In this document: positions 15,146-23,226 of the stretch, in pieces | How the letters are laid out: each line of letters begins with the position of its first letter | Position numbering within the stretch: the first letter of the stretch is position 1 | DNA from: Pararhizobium sp. | GTDB lineage: Bacteria; Pseudomonadota; Alphaproteobacteria; Rhizobiales; Rhizobiaceae | Direction of reading: 5' to 3' | Assembly: GCA_030655075.1 (NCBI GenBank) | Contig: JAURWE010000024.1 | Coordinates: 62,001-126,000 of the forward strand | Length of the DNA: 64,000 bases | Translations under genes and position numbers: made by a program | Notes under the pieces: generated by a model | Database searches by the model: none | Seen by the model: only the letters and a program-made list of their open reading frames with translations | Told to the model about the DNA's origin: nothing

Positions 15146-16006
15146 CTACCAGACGAAACGGTCGATGATGATGTCGGGCACAGCACCGTGGTCCTTAAAC
15201 AGCCGCTGGAGAGCGGCCTCCGGCGCGCCCGCCAGAATGCCGGTCTTGACCAGAACCGATTTCAGCCCAGCCCCGGCCGCTCCTGCAATGTCGTGTTCGA
15301 TACTGTCGCCGATGCAGCAGACGCGCGCCGGATCGGGATGTTTGAGAAAATCGAGCGCGGCGGAATAGATGTCCGGAAAGGGTTTGCCGATCCAGCGCAC
15401 CGTGCCGCCGAGGCTTTGATAGAGTTCGGCAATCTTGCCGGCACCGAAGGCGGTGCCCTCGCCGGTCAGCATGATCTTGTCGGGATTGGTGCAGAGGCAC
15501 GGCACGCCACGCCTGGCTGCGGGCGCCAGCAGCGCTTCATAATGGGCAAGATCGAACACGTCGCCTTCACTGGCGGCGATCAGCACGACATCGGCATCAT
15601 CGCCGCTCTCGGTGCGGACGAGATCGAGCCCGTCGAGCGGTGACGTGTCGCCGTCGCGGCTGAGAAGCAGGCAACGTTTGGCTGTCGTTCCCGGCCCGGC
15701 CGCGTGTCCGGTTTTAGCTTCCGCCGCCAGAAGCTGCCAGGCGACCTCGCCCGAGGTCAGGAACCAGTCCCAGCTTTCGGGGTCGAACCCGAGCTTGGCC
15801 AGCCGCTTGTCGTTCTCGGCCGAACGTTTGCCGGAATTCGACAGGATGATGATCCGCGCACCGGCAGCCTTCAGCGCCACAAGTGTTTCGGCCGCCTGCG
15901 GATAGGGCCCGCGCCCGTCGCGCAGCACGCCGAACTGGTCGATCAGGAAGGCATCGAACTGGCCGGCGAGTTCGCTCAAGCCGGAAATCGTCGTGACGCC
16001 ACTCAT
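15146..16006 (-). CDS. HAD-superfamily class IIA hydrolase-like protein
   Basis: A 286-residue HAD protein of the NagD-like class IIA group. Motif I reads 'FLIDQFGVLRDG' (nucleophile Asp kept, but the second Asp of DxD is Phe), motif II 'IIILSNSGKR' (Ser), motif III 'IGKPFPDIYSAAL' (Lys) and motif IV 'VCCIGDSIEHDIAGA' (Asp). Loss of the acid/base Asp, seen also in a branch with a DxW motif, makes ordinary phosphatase activity doubtful. The start overlaps the preceding kinase stop as ATGA, so the two are translationally coupled. A repair or regulatory role on sugar phosphates of this island is one possibility; the function is unknown. Confidence 0.75.
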   Translation of the reverse strand: MSGVTTISGLSELAGQFDAFLIDQFGVLRDGRGPYPQAAETLVALKAAGARIIILSNSGKRSAENDKRLAKLGFDPESWDWFLTSGEVAWQLLAAEAKTGHAAGPGTTAKRCLLLSRDGDTSPLDGLDLVRTESGDDADVVLIAASEGDVFDLAHYEALLAPAARRGVPCLCTNPDKIMLTGEGTAFGAGKIAELYQSLGGTVRWIGKPFPDIYSAALDFLKHPDPARVCCIGDSIEHDIAGAAGAGLKSVLVKTGILAGAPEAALQRLFKDHGAVPDIIIDRFVW

Positions 16007-17292
16007 AGGACACCAGCCTCGCGCGCACCGAGAAGCGCCAGGCGCGCCGCTCCAGCCGCCGCCTCTTCCGATAGAACCGGCGGCATGGCAACGCCGAGCT
16101 TGCGGGCCCGGATCGCCGACCAGACCGGGTTCTTCGCCCCGCCGCCGACGCTGCGAACCGAGCGCAGGACGGGCGCACCGAGCCCGGCCAGCCGCTGGTA
16201 GGCCAGCGCCTCGACCCCGGCAATGCCCTCGAAAATCGCCTTGAGAAACGCGGCATCGCTCTCCGGCCGCGGGTCCATGCGCGGCTTCATTAGGGGGTCG
16301 TTGACCGGAAAGCGTTCACCGTCCTTGACCAGCGGATAATAATCGAGACCCGTATCGGTCGCCGGATCGATCGTGGCCGACAGGCGCTCGATCTCCGCGT
16401 TGGAAAAATGATGGGCCAACACCACGCCGCCGGTGTTGGAAGCGCCGCCGGCCAGCCACATGTCGCCGATGCGGTGGCTGTAGAGACCGAATTCCGGCGC
16501 AAACAGCGGCCGGTCGGAGAGCATCTTCACCGTCAGCGTCGTGCCGAGCGCGCTGACCCCGTCGCCCGGCTGGTCGGCGCCGGTGGCCAGAAACGAGGCG
16601 CAGCCATCGGTCGTGCCTGTCACGATGACCACATGTTCCGCAAGGCCGAAGGCCTCGGCCGCCTCGGGCGAAATGCCAGATACCGGCGAACCGGCTGGCA
16701 GCACATCCGGCAAAAGCCCGGTCTTCGCCCCCGTCAGCCCGATCCAGTCGGGCCAGCAGCGGGCGACCGGATCATAGCCGGTCTTCAGCGCATTGTTTTC
16801 ATCCGAGACATCGTAGAGCCCGGTAAAGTGTCCGGCCAGCCAGTCGGCCTGGTGCAGCACCCGGAAGACGCCCTCGATGGTTTGAAATTTCAGGAGCTTG
16901 GCAAGCCCGGACGTTGCCCCATGGGCCGCACTCTCCTTCGGCGCATGGGTGGCGATCGCGTCGAGCAAAGCGCGCTCGGAGATCGGATCATTGTACATCA
17001 GCGGCTCGGCCAGCGGCCCGCCGGACGCATCGATCGGCAGCATCGTGCCAGACGTTCCGTCGATGCTGAGCGCCACCACCGACTGCCCGTCCACCGCGCG
17101 CAGAACCTGCGATAGGGCCGATTTTACCGCCAGCCACCAGGCAAGCGGATCGCGGTAATCGGAGGAGAACTCCACCAGCTTGGCCGCACCCGTGGCCTTG
17201 ATCTCGAAGGCAGCGTTCATCGCCACGGCACGTGCCCCGGATGTGCCGATATCGATGCCGATGACCAGGGGCTCACTGCCACCAGTGCTCAT
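16003..17292 (-). CDS. FGGY-family carbohydrate kinase, second kinase of the island (LyxK/ribulokinase-like)
   Basis: A 429-residue sugar kinase, shorter than EryA. The phosphate loop 'IGIDIGTSGARAVAM', the substrate segment 'ALSIDGTSGTMLPID', the catalytic base region 'GTTDGCASFLATG' and the ATP site 'SVGGGAKNPVWSAIRARKLG' are all present. The GTSGARA opening resembles the branch of D-ribulose and L-xylulose type kinases. It shares ATGA overlaps with the aldolase before it and the HAD gene after it, making an aldolase-kinase-HAD unit. It probably phosphorylates a ketose that the neighbouring class II aldolases then cleave. The known erythritol pathway does not need it. Confidence 0.82.
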   Translation of the reverse strand: MSTGGSEPLVIGIDIGTSGARAVAMNAAFEIKATGAAKLVEFSSDYRDPLAWWLAVKSALSQVLRAVDGQSVVALSIDGTSGTMLPIDASGGPLAEPLMYNDPISERALLDAIATHAPKESAAHGATSGLAKLLKFQTIEGVFRVLHQADWLAGHFTGLYDVSDENNALKTGYDPVARCWPDWIGLTGAKTGLLPDVLPAGSPVSGISPEAAEAFGLAEHVVIVTGTTDGCASFLATGADQPGDGVSALGTTLTVKMLSDRPLFAPEFGLYSHRIGDMWLAGGASNTGGVVLAHHFSNAEIERLSATIDPATDTGLDYYPLVKDGERFPVNDPLMKPRMDPRPESDAAFLKAIFEGIAGVEALAYQRLAGLGAPVLRSVRSVGGGAKNPVWSAIRARKLGVAMPPVLSEEAAAGAARLALLGAREAGVL

Positions 17293-18341
17293 TGCAGCAC
17301 CTGCCCCGCCCGGTTCAGCTGCTGGCGATATTTTTCCGCGTCCCAGCCGAGCAGCTCGGCATTTTCTGCGTCGGTCAGGTAACGAAGGCGCGCGCCTTCC
17401 GGAATGCGGGAGGCCACATCCGAAAGGCAGCGCGCCATGGCAAGGGCGCCGGATGCCGCTTCTTTTAACACCAGGACGCCCTTGCCGGGAAAGAGGATCG
17501 ACGGCGGCAGGGAGAGCCCGTCCGCCTCAAACTGCGCCGCGATAGACAGCGCCGTATCGGCGGGTGCGGCGATGACCGAGCCCTTGCCGAGGAAGATCAC
17601 ATGATCGGGATAAAGGCTGCCACCGGCGGCAATCCGGCAGCTGGCGAGATCGGTGGCCGCGCCATGCACGGCCATATCATCCGGCAGACGGTAGGCGCTG
17701 CCGACGGCAAGCCGCTCCAGCGCCGGAATATCGGCCGGAACGGACGGGCGGGTATCGGACGCGAGCAGCCTGGAAATCCGCGCCAGAAGTGCCGTGGCTT
17801 CCTCCACCGTGTCAGCGGCGACAGCCAGGCCGTGATTGCCGAGAATGAGGACCGATGTGTCCTCTTCCAGCTTTTCGGCAATGGCGCGCGCCAGCGGCAG
17901 GCCGGGCCGAGCATAACGCACGAACGCATGCGGGATGCCTGCCAGCCGTTCGGCCGCCAGAGCCTCGCCATTGACCTGCACGGCCAGGGCGATGGTCTCG
18001 ACGCAGTGCACGTGTACCACCACCTTCTGCGGCATCAGCGCATGAACCGTGGTCTCGATCGACGGGCGCAAGCCGGATGGGTTGAGATCGGCAATGACAT
18101 AGTCCTGCGCCTTCTCGGCCGACGGATCGTTGCGCTCCAGCGCATCGAGCAGCGGGTCCAGCGCCACCGGCACCATCAGCTCGCGGCTGCGCGCATCCTT
18201 CAGCCACAGGCCGGACGCCTTGATCCAGAGCGTGCCTCCCTCCTTGATCGAGGTGTTGCCACCCGCCGCCTGCACCAGAGCCGGGTCGGCGCCGATGCAC
18301 GCCGACAGATCCAGAAGGGCCTCGAATTCCGAACTTCTCAC
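17289..18341 (-). CDS. Class II aldolase/adducin family protein, long form
   Basis: A 350-residue protein. The class II aldolase core spans roughly residues 1-210: 'AAGGNTSIKEGGTLWIKASG', 'RPSIETTVHALMP' (catalytic Glu), 'VVHVHCVETIAL' (two zinc His) and 'LILGNHGLAV' (third zinc His). The remaining 140 residues resemble the extension found in the aldolase half of bifunctional RhaD-type aldolase/dehydrogenases, but the dehydrogenase half is absent. It should cleave a ketose 1-phosphate to dihydroxyacetone phosphate and an aldehyde. It overlaps the kinase gene by four bases. Confidence 0.82.
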   Translation of the reverse strand: MRSSEFEALLDLSACIGADPALVQAAGGNTSIKEGGTLWIKASGLWLKDARSRELMVPVALDPLLDALERNDPSAEKAQDYVIADLNPSGLRPSIETTVHALMPQKVVVHVHCVETIALAVQVNGEALAAERLAGIPHAFVRYARPGLPLARAIAEKLEEDTSVLILGNHGLAVAADTVEEATALLARISRLLASDTRPSVPADIPALERLAVGSAYRLPDDMAVHGAATDLASCRIAAGGSLYPDHVIFLGKGSVIAAPADTALSIAAQFEADGLSLPPSILFPGKGVLVLKEAASGALAMARCLSDVASRIPEGARLRYLTDAENAELLGWDAEKYRQQLNRAGQVLQ

Positions 18342-18368
18342 TGCTTCGTCCTCACTTCGTCTCGCCGC

Positions 18369-19883
18369 TCACGCGGCCGCCTGCTGGTTTCCCCACCACT
18401 GCGCGAAGGCCTCGCGCTCGCCGGGTGTCATGTGCAGGGCATGTTTGGTGCGCCGCTCCAGAATGTCCTCCGGCTGCAAGGCCCATTCGGTCTCCATCAA
18501 AAACCGCACTTCGCGCTCGTAGAGCAGCGAGCCGAAACAACGGCCGAGATCGGCAAGCGACGCCGACGACCCGACCAGCGCGTAAAGGCGCGTGCCGTAG
18601 AGCCGGGCGTAATGTTTGGCGAGATTGGCCGGAAGCCAGACATAACGCGCCCGCACATCACCGAGGAACTGCTCGAAATCGGCGTTTTTCATGTCGCCAC
18701 CCGGCAGGTGCGATTTCGCCGTCCAGCCGTCCTTCATGTCAGGGAAGAACGGCTTCAGCCGCTCCAGCGCATGTTCGGACAGTTTGCGGAACGTGGTGAT
18801 CTTGCCGCCGAACACCGACAGCAGCGGTGCCTTGCCATTGACGGCATCGACCTCGAAAATATAATCGCGCGTCACCGCACTCGGATTGGCGGCATTGTCA
18901 TCGTAAAGCGGCCGCACGCCGGAGAAGCTGTGGACGATGTCGCTCGCCACCAGCTGCTGCTTGAAGTAGCGGTTCACCGATTTCAGCAGATAGTCGACCT
19001 CGCCGCTATCGGGCGTCACGTCTTCCGGGCGTCCTTCGTAGGGAATATCGGTCGTGCCGATCAGCGCCAGGTCGTTCTGGTAGGGATTGATGAAGATGAC
19101 GCGTTTGTCCGGATTCTGGACGAGATAGGCCTGCCGCCCCTCCCAGAATTTCGGCACGATGATGTGGCTGCCCTTGACGAGGCGGACGTTGCGGCTGGAA
19201 TTCATGCCGGCCACGCGGCCGATGATGTCGTTGACCCAGGGACCGGCCGTGTTGACGACGCAGCGCGCCTTGACCGTGTGCTTCGCGCCGGAAATCGCGT
19301 TGGTCATCTCCACTTCCCAGAGGTCGCCCGTGCGGCGAATGGAGGTACAGGCGGTCCGCGTATGGATTTCAGCGCCACGATTCGACGCGTCGAGCGCGTT
19401 CAGCAGCACGAGACGGGCGTCATCGACCCAGCAGTCGGAATATTCGAAAGCCTTGCTATAGTCGTCCTTGAGCGGCGCCCCTTCCGGTGCGGTCTTCAGG
19501 TTCAGCGTCCGCGTGCCCGGCAGTTTCTTGCGGCCACCGAGATTATCATAGAGAAACAGGCCGAGCCGCACGAGCCATGCCGGCCTGTCCGCCGGATTGT
19601 GCGGCAGCACGAAGCGCATCGGCCAGATGATGTGCGGGGCAGATTCCAGTAGCACCTCGCGCTCGATCAGCGCCTCGCGCACCAGCCGGAATTCGTAATA
19701 TTCAAGATAGCGCAGGCCGCCATGCACCAGCTTGCCCGAGCGCGAACTGGTTCCCTGCGCCAGGTCGTCCTTCTCGCAAAGAATGACCGAAAGCCCGCGG
19801 CCGGCCGCATCGCGGGCGATGCCGGCGCCGTTGACGCCGCCGCCGATGACAAAAAGGTCGCATAGTCCGGTTTCTGCACTCAC
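18369..19883 (-). CDS. eryB: FAD-dependent erythritol-phosphate/glycerol-3-phosphate dehydrogenase
   Basis: A 504-residue flavoprotein. The N-terminal dinucleotide fold 'LFVIGGGVNGAGIARDAAGRG' and 'GTSSRSGKLVHGGLRYLEYY' define the GlpD family; the C-terminal all-helical domain (from about residue 390) is complete. The GTG at 19883 follows AGGAG by 9 bases and starts directly before the FAD fold, whereas the open frame extends upstream with unrelated residues. In an island with EryA and EryC, the role of EryB (D-erythritol 1-phosphate to D-erythrulose 1-phosphate, electrons to quinone) is most likely. The sequence alone does not separate EryB from a true GlpD. Confidence 0.82.
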   Translation of the reverse strand: MSAETGLCDLFVIGGGVNGAGIARDAAGRGLSVILCEKDDLAQGTSSRSGKLVHGGLRYLEYYEFRLVREALIEREVLLESAPHIIWPMRFVLPHNPADRPAWLVRLGLFLYDNLGGRKKLPGTRTLNLKTAPEGAPLKDDYSKAFEYSDCWVDDARLVLLNALDASNRGAEIHTRTACTSIRRTGDLWEVEMTNAISGAKHTVKARCVVNTAGPWVNDIIGRVAGMNSSRNVRLVKGSHIIVPKFWEGRQAYLVQNPDKRVIFINPYQNDLALIGTTDIPYEGRPEDVTPDSGEVDYLLKSVNRYFKQQLVASDIVHSFSGVRPLYDDNAANPSAVTRDYIFEVDAVNGKAPLLSVFGGKITTFRKLSEHALERLKPFFPDMKDGWTAKSHLPGGDMKNADFEQFLGDVRARYVWLPANLAKHYARLYGTRLYALVGSSASLADLGRCFGSLLYEREVRFLMETEWALQPEDILERRTKHALHMTPGEREAFAQWWGNQQAAA

Positions 19884-19944
19884 GCTCTCATCTCCTGTCG
19901 AATGCCATCCGCTCTTGGGCGGCGGGCGGCATTGCCGGTGCGCA

Positions 19945-20598
19945 TCAGCGCTTGTCCTGAAGCCCGTAACTGGCAAAACCCTGCCGGACCCCTGCGATTT
20001 CCTCGGCAGGCAGGATGACGGGCCCGCCGATCAGCAGCGCATGGTAATATTGCTTGGCGATCGTCTCCAGCTCGCCCGCCGCCCACATCGCCTTTTCAAG
20101 GCTGCTGCCGATCGTGGTCATGCCGTGATTGGCCATCAGGCAGGCGGTGCGGCCTTCGAGCGCCTTGAGCACGTTTTCCGAAAGCTCCTTCGTGCCGTAG
20201 CGCGCATAGTCGCAAAGCCTGACATCGTCGCCGCCAAAAACGGCGATCATATAGTGGCAGGCCGGGATCGACTTGTGGGCCATGGCAAGGATCGTCGAAT
20301 ACATCGCATGCGTGTGCACGACGGCATTGGCGTCCGGTCGGTTCTGCAGGATGTCCAGATGAAAGCGCCATTCCGTCGAGGGTTTCTTCGGCCCTTCCCA
20401 GGAACCGTAGTACCCTTCGAGCGGCATGGCGGCGATCATCTCCACCATCATCTCGTCATAGGGAATGCCCGACGGCGTGATCAGCATGCGGTCTTCGTAG
20501 CGCACGGAAATGTTGCCGGATGTGCCCTGATTGAGGCCGGAAGCGTTCATCATCCGGCAGTGGTCGATAATCGATTGTCGAACAGCGGTCTCGCTCAT
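19945..20598 (-). CDS. Class II aldolase, L-fuculose-phosphate aldolase-like (FucA)
   Basis: A 217-residue enzyme of usual FucA/AraD length. 'GTSGNISVR' binds the substrate phosphate, 'SSTEWRFHLDIL' type segment (here 'PSTEWRFHLDIL') holds the catalytic Glu, 'VVHTHAMYSTILA' gives two zinc His and 'MANHGMTTIG' the third. FucA homologues split L-fuculose or L-ribulose 1-phosphates into dihydroxyacetone phosphate plus lactaldehyde or glycolaldehyde. The start at 20598 is the first ATG after the dehydrogenase stop 11 bases upstream. A gene like it (fucA) is, as I recall, part of the Sinorhizobium meliloti erythritol/adonitol/L-arabitol locus, without a demonstrated need in growth on those polyols. 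Confidence 0.85.
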   Translation of the reverse strand: MSETAVRQSIIDHCRMMNASGLNQGTSGNISVRYEDRMLITPSGIPYDEMMVEMIAAMPLEGYYGSWEGPKKPSTEWRFHLDILQNRPDANAVVHTHAMYSTILAMAHKSIPACHYMIAVFGGDDVRLCDYARYGTKELSENVLKALEGRTACLMANHGMTTIGSSLEKAMWAAGELETIAKQYYHALLIGGPVILPAEEIAGVRQGFASYGLQDKR

Positions 20599-20609
20599 CG
20601 TCTCGGTCC

Positions 20610-21650
20610 TCAGCACGGATTGACCGGCGGCAGGCCGGCCAGATAGCGCCGCACTTCCTCGGCCGCCATTTCGGCAGCATAGGTGACGGTACGCACGGAA
20701 GCGCCGGCGATATGCGGCGTCAGCGTCACGTTCGGCAGTTGCAGGAGCGGCCAGTCGGCCGGCACCGGCTCGACTGCGAAAGTTTCCAGCATGGCGCTGC
20801 CGAGATGGCCGCTTTCCAGTGCCTCGTAAAGCGCATCGTAGTCGACCAGCGGCCCGCGCGCCGTGTTCACAAAAATCGCGCCCGGCTGCATCTTGGCAAA
20901 GCTCTCGGCGTTCATGATGTTCTTGGTCTCCTCGGTGACGCGCGAATGCAGCGTCAGCACGTCGGAGCGCGTCAGCAGATCGTCGAGCGACACGTGCTCG
21001 ACACCGGCATTGTGGTCGTCGGCCGACAGCTGGACGTACGGGTCGTGCACGATCACCTTGGTGCCGAAGGCCCGGAGAAGCCGCACGACCTTGGTGCCGA
21101 TATTGCCGTAACCGAGCACGCCGACGGTCATTTCGGACAGCTCGCGCCCGGTTTTGTCGGCGCGGTAGAGCTCGCCGCGCCACTCGCCCTTGCGCAGGGA
21201 CTCATGCCCGGTGCGGATCAGCCGGGTCTCGGCCAGAATGGCGCCGATGGTGAATTCGGCAACAGCGCTGGCATTGCGGCCGGGCGTGTTGACGACGAGA
21301 ACACCGGCATCGCGCGCCGCCTTCATATCGATGTTGACAGGCCCACCGCGTGAAACCGCAACGAACTTCAGCCCGGGTAGACGTTCCAGCATGCCGGCCG
21401 ACATCGGCGCCAGCTGGGTGATGAACAGCTCCGCATCGCCGATGAACTCGACGATCTCGTCCGGGTCGCCGAGATATTCCTTCAGCCCGTCCATGCCCTT
21501 GACCGCATAGCCGTGCTCCATCGGCACATCCGGCCAGGGCATCTGCAGGGTGCGGATATCGTGGCCATCACCGCAAGCCTCGACGATCTTGTCGCGGAAC
21601 ACGTCCGGGAGCATGAACCGGTCGCCGATGATGGCAATTTTCTTGGTCAT
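20610..21650 (-). CDS. NAD-dependent D-2-hydroxyacid dehydrogenase family protein
   Basis: A 346-residue phosphoglycerate/2-hydroxyacid dehydrogenase homologue. The Rossmann fingerprint is 'GVLGYGNIGTKVVRLL' with the cofactor Asp in 'VIVHDPYV', which favours NAD. Catalytic Arg lies in 'LTLHSRVTEET', Glu in 'ETFAVEPVP' and His in 'TLTPHIAGAS'. The ATG at 21650 has a TAGGAAG ribosome site; an upstream codon at 21695 would run into eryA. It may reduce glycolaldehyde-derived glyoxylate or oxidise a tetronate-like acid. It is not needed for the known erythritol route and belongs with the kinase/aldolase module by position. Confidence 0.8.
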   Translation of the reverse strand: MTKKIAIIGDRFMLPDVFRDKIVEACGDGHDIRTLQMPWPDVPMEHGYAVKGMDGLKEYLGDPDEIVEFIGDAELFITQLAPMSAGMLERLPGLKFVAVSRGGPVNIDMKAARDAGVLVVNTPGRNASAVAEFTIGAILAETRLIRTGHESLRKGEWRGELYRADKTGRELSEMTVGVLGYGNIGTKVVRLLRAFGTKVIVHDPYVQLSADDHNAGVEHVSLDDLLTRSDVLTLHSRVTEETKNIMNAESFAKMQPGAIFVNTARGPLVDYDALYEALESGHLGSAMLETFAVEPVPADWPLLQLPNVTLTPHIAGASVRTVTYAAEMAAEEVRRYLAGLPPVNPC

Positions 21651-21660
21651 TGCAGTCTTC

Positions 21661-23226
21661 CTATTGATCGATTGCGGCGGCCTGGCGGGCGGCAAGCGCC
21701 GGCCAGACCGGTTGCAGAGCCAGTCTGGACTGGCGGTAGGCCGGGAAAGCCTCTTCGTAAACCTTGGAAAGCGCAGCGTCTGCAGGCTCCGGCGCGCGCT
21801 GGAAGGGCGTCACCCAGTCCTTCACACAATCGGCCATGGAGCCGTAGATGCCGAGCGATACGGCTGCGATCATCGCGGTGCCGGCAGCACCGGCCTCCTC
21901 GCGCTCGCTGGTCTGGACACTGGCGCCAAGCGCCCCGCCGATGATCCGGCGCAGTGGCGCGCTGCGTGCGGCACCACCCGTCAGGCGGATGTTTTTCGGA
22001 AGCGGTCCCATCTCGGCATAACAATCGCGCGCCGCCAGCGCCAGGCCGTCGAACACCGCCCGCACCATGTCGCCGAACCCATGTCCCATGGTCAGCCCGA
22101 CAAATGAGGCCCGCGCCGAGGCATCGACGAAGGGGCCGCGCTCGCCGGCATCGGAAATGTAGGGATGGTAGATCACCGAGGCGGCCTTGCCCTCGGCCAG
22201 CCAGCCGTCCACCTGCGCCAGCAGTTCCGACTTCGTCTTCTCGATACCGACGCTCTTGAAAAGGTTTCCGGCCACCGAGAGGATCCAGTCGATGTTCAGC
22301 GTCGCCGACATGTTCGACTGCATCTGCGCATAAATCCCTGGGACCGGCATGCACATCGTGTAGCCGGTTCGATGGCTATTGAGCTGCACATCATCCGCAC
22401 TGTTGGCGAGCCGCATATGCATGCCGGTCGAGCCGACGATCGAGCAGCCCGTATCGGTGCCCGGCTCGTATAGTCCGGCACCAAGCGATGTGCAGGCGAC
22501 ATCGACATAGCCGAGCACGACGGGCGTCCCCTGAAGTAGGCCGGTCAGCCGCGCCGCCTCGGCGCTCAGCGGATGATGCGTATCGGCACCGTCGACGATC
22601 TCCGGCAGCAAATATTTCAGCTTCTCGATGCCGAGGAAACCGATGACGCTGTCCGAATAGGTCCGGGTGCGAAAATCGCCGAAGGTAAACACGGCTTCAG
22701 ACGGATCCGTCGCCCGGATGCCGGTCAGGTTGAAATAGAGCCAGTCCTTGCAGTGAAACGCCGTCGTCGCGCCCGCATAATATTCCGGCGCATGATCCTG
22801 CATCCAACGCAGCTGCGAGCCCTGCTGGCAGGCGGCAAGGCCGCTGGCCGTATGGGAAAACCGGTCAGCATCGCCACTTTCGGTGCGCAGTTCGGCGACA
22901 GTGTCGCTGGCCCGCGCATCCAGCCACAGCCAGCCCTTGCCGACCGGATCGCCATTGCGGTCGATCATCCAGCTGCCGTCGCCCTGCGCCGTGACGGAGA
23001 TGGCGACGACGCGGCTGGCCAGGTTTTCGACCTTGCCGGCGAGATCGGCGAGCGTCCTGGCCGTATCGGCCCAGGTGCGCGCCAGATCCTGCGCGACGCC
23101 GCGCTGGCCGACATTGTCATAGCTGTTCGGGATCGCCGAAACCGCGATCTGGCGGCCGCCGAGATCGAAGGCGACCGACTTGATCACCGACGTTCCGGCA
23201 TCGATCCCGATCAGGATATCACGCAT
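21661..23226 (-). CDS. eryA: Erythritol kinase (FGGY family)
   Basis: A 521-residue FGGY kinase. The opening MRDILIGIDAGTSVIKSVAF is the one I associate with Brucella and rhizobial EryA, and the remainder fits that branch ('ISVTAQGDGSWMIDRNG', 'GYVDVACTSLGAGLY', 'IRLTGGAARSAPLRRIIGG'). It would phosphorylate erythritol to D-erythritol 1-phosphate with ATP. The ATG shares one base with the stop of the upstream ATPase gene (TGATG). It is the first catabolic gene after the transporter genes, followed after 10 bases by the hydroxyacid dehydrogenase. Confidence 0.88.
   Translation of the reverse strand: MRDILIGIDAGTSVIKSVAFDLGGRQIAVSAIPNSYDNVGQRGVAQDLARTWADTARTLADLAGKVENLASRVVAISVTAQGDGSWMIDRNGDPVGKGWLWLDARASDTVAELRTESGDADRFSHTASGLAACQQGSQLRWMQDHAPEYYAGATTAFHCKDWLYFNLTGIRATDPSEAVFTFGDFRTRTYSDSVIGFLGIEKLKYLLPEIVDGADTHHPLSAEAARLTGLLQGTPVVLGYVDVACTSLGAGLYEPGTDTGCSIVGSTGMHMRLANSADDVQLNSHRTGYTMCMPVPGIYAQMQSNMSATLNIDWILSVAGNLFKSVGIEKTKSELLAQVDGWLAEGKAASVIYHPYISDAGERGPFVDASARASFVGLTMGHGFGDMVRAVFDGLALAARDCYAEMGPLPKNIRLTGGAARSAPLRRIIGGALGASVQTSEREEAGAAGTAMIAAVSLGIYGSMADCVKDWVTPFQRAPEPADAALSKVYEEAFPAYRQSRLALQPVWPALAARQAAAIDQ

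Noticed and set aside
13839..19652. Long open frames on the plus strand across the erythritol island
   Set aside because: They mirror third-codon GC bias of the minus-strand genes, contain no recognisable domain and lack ribosome sites.
18369..19883. Housekeeping glycerol-3-phosphate dehydrogenase GlpD
   Set aside because: Sequence allows it, but glpK and glpF are absent and EryA, EryC, TpiA2 and RpiB surround it; EryB is the more economical call, with GlpD kept as an alternative.
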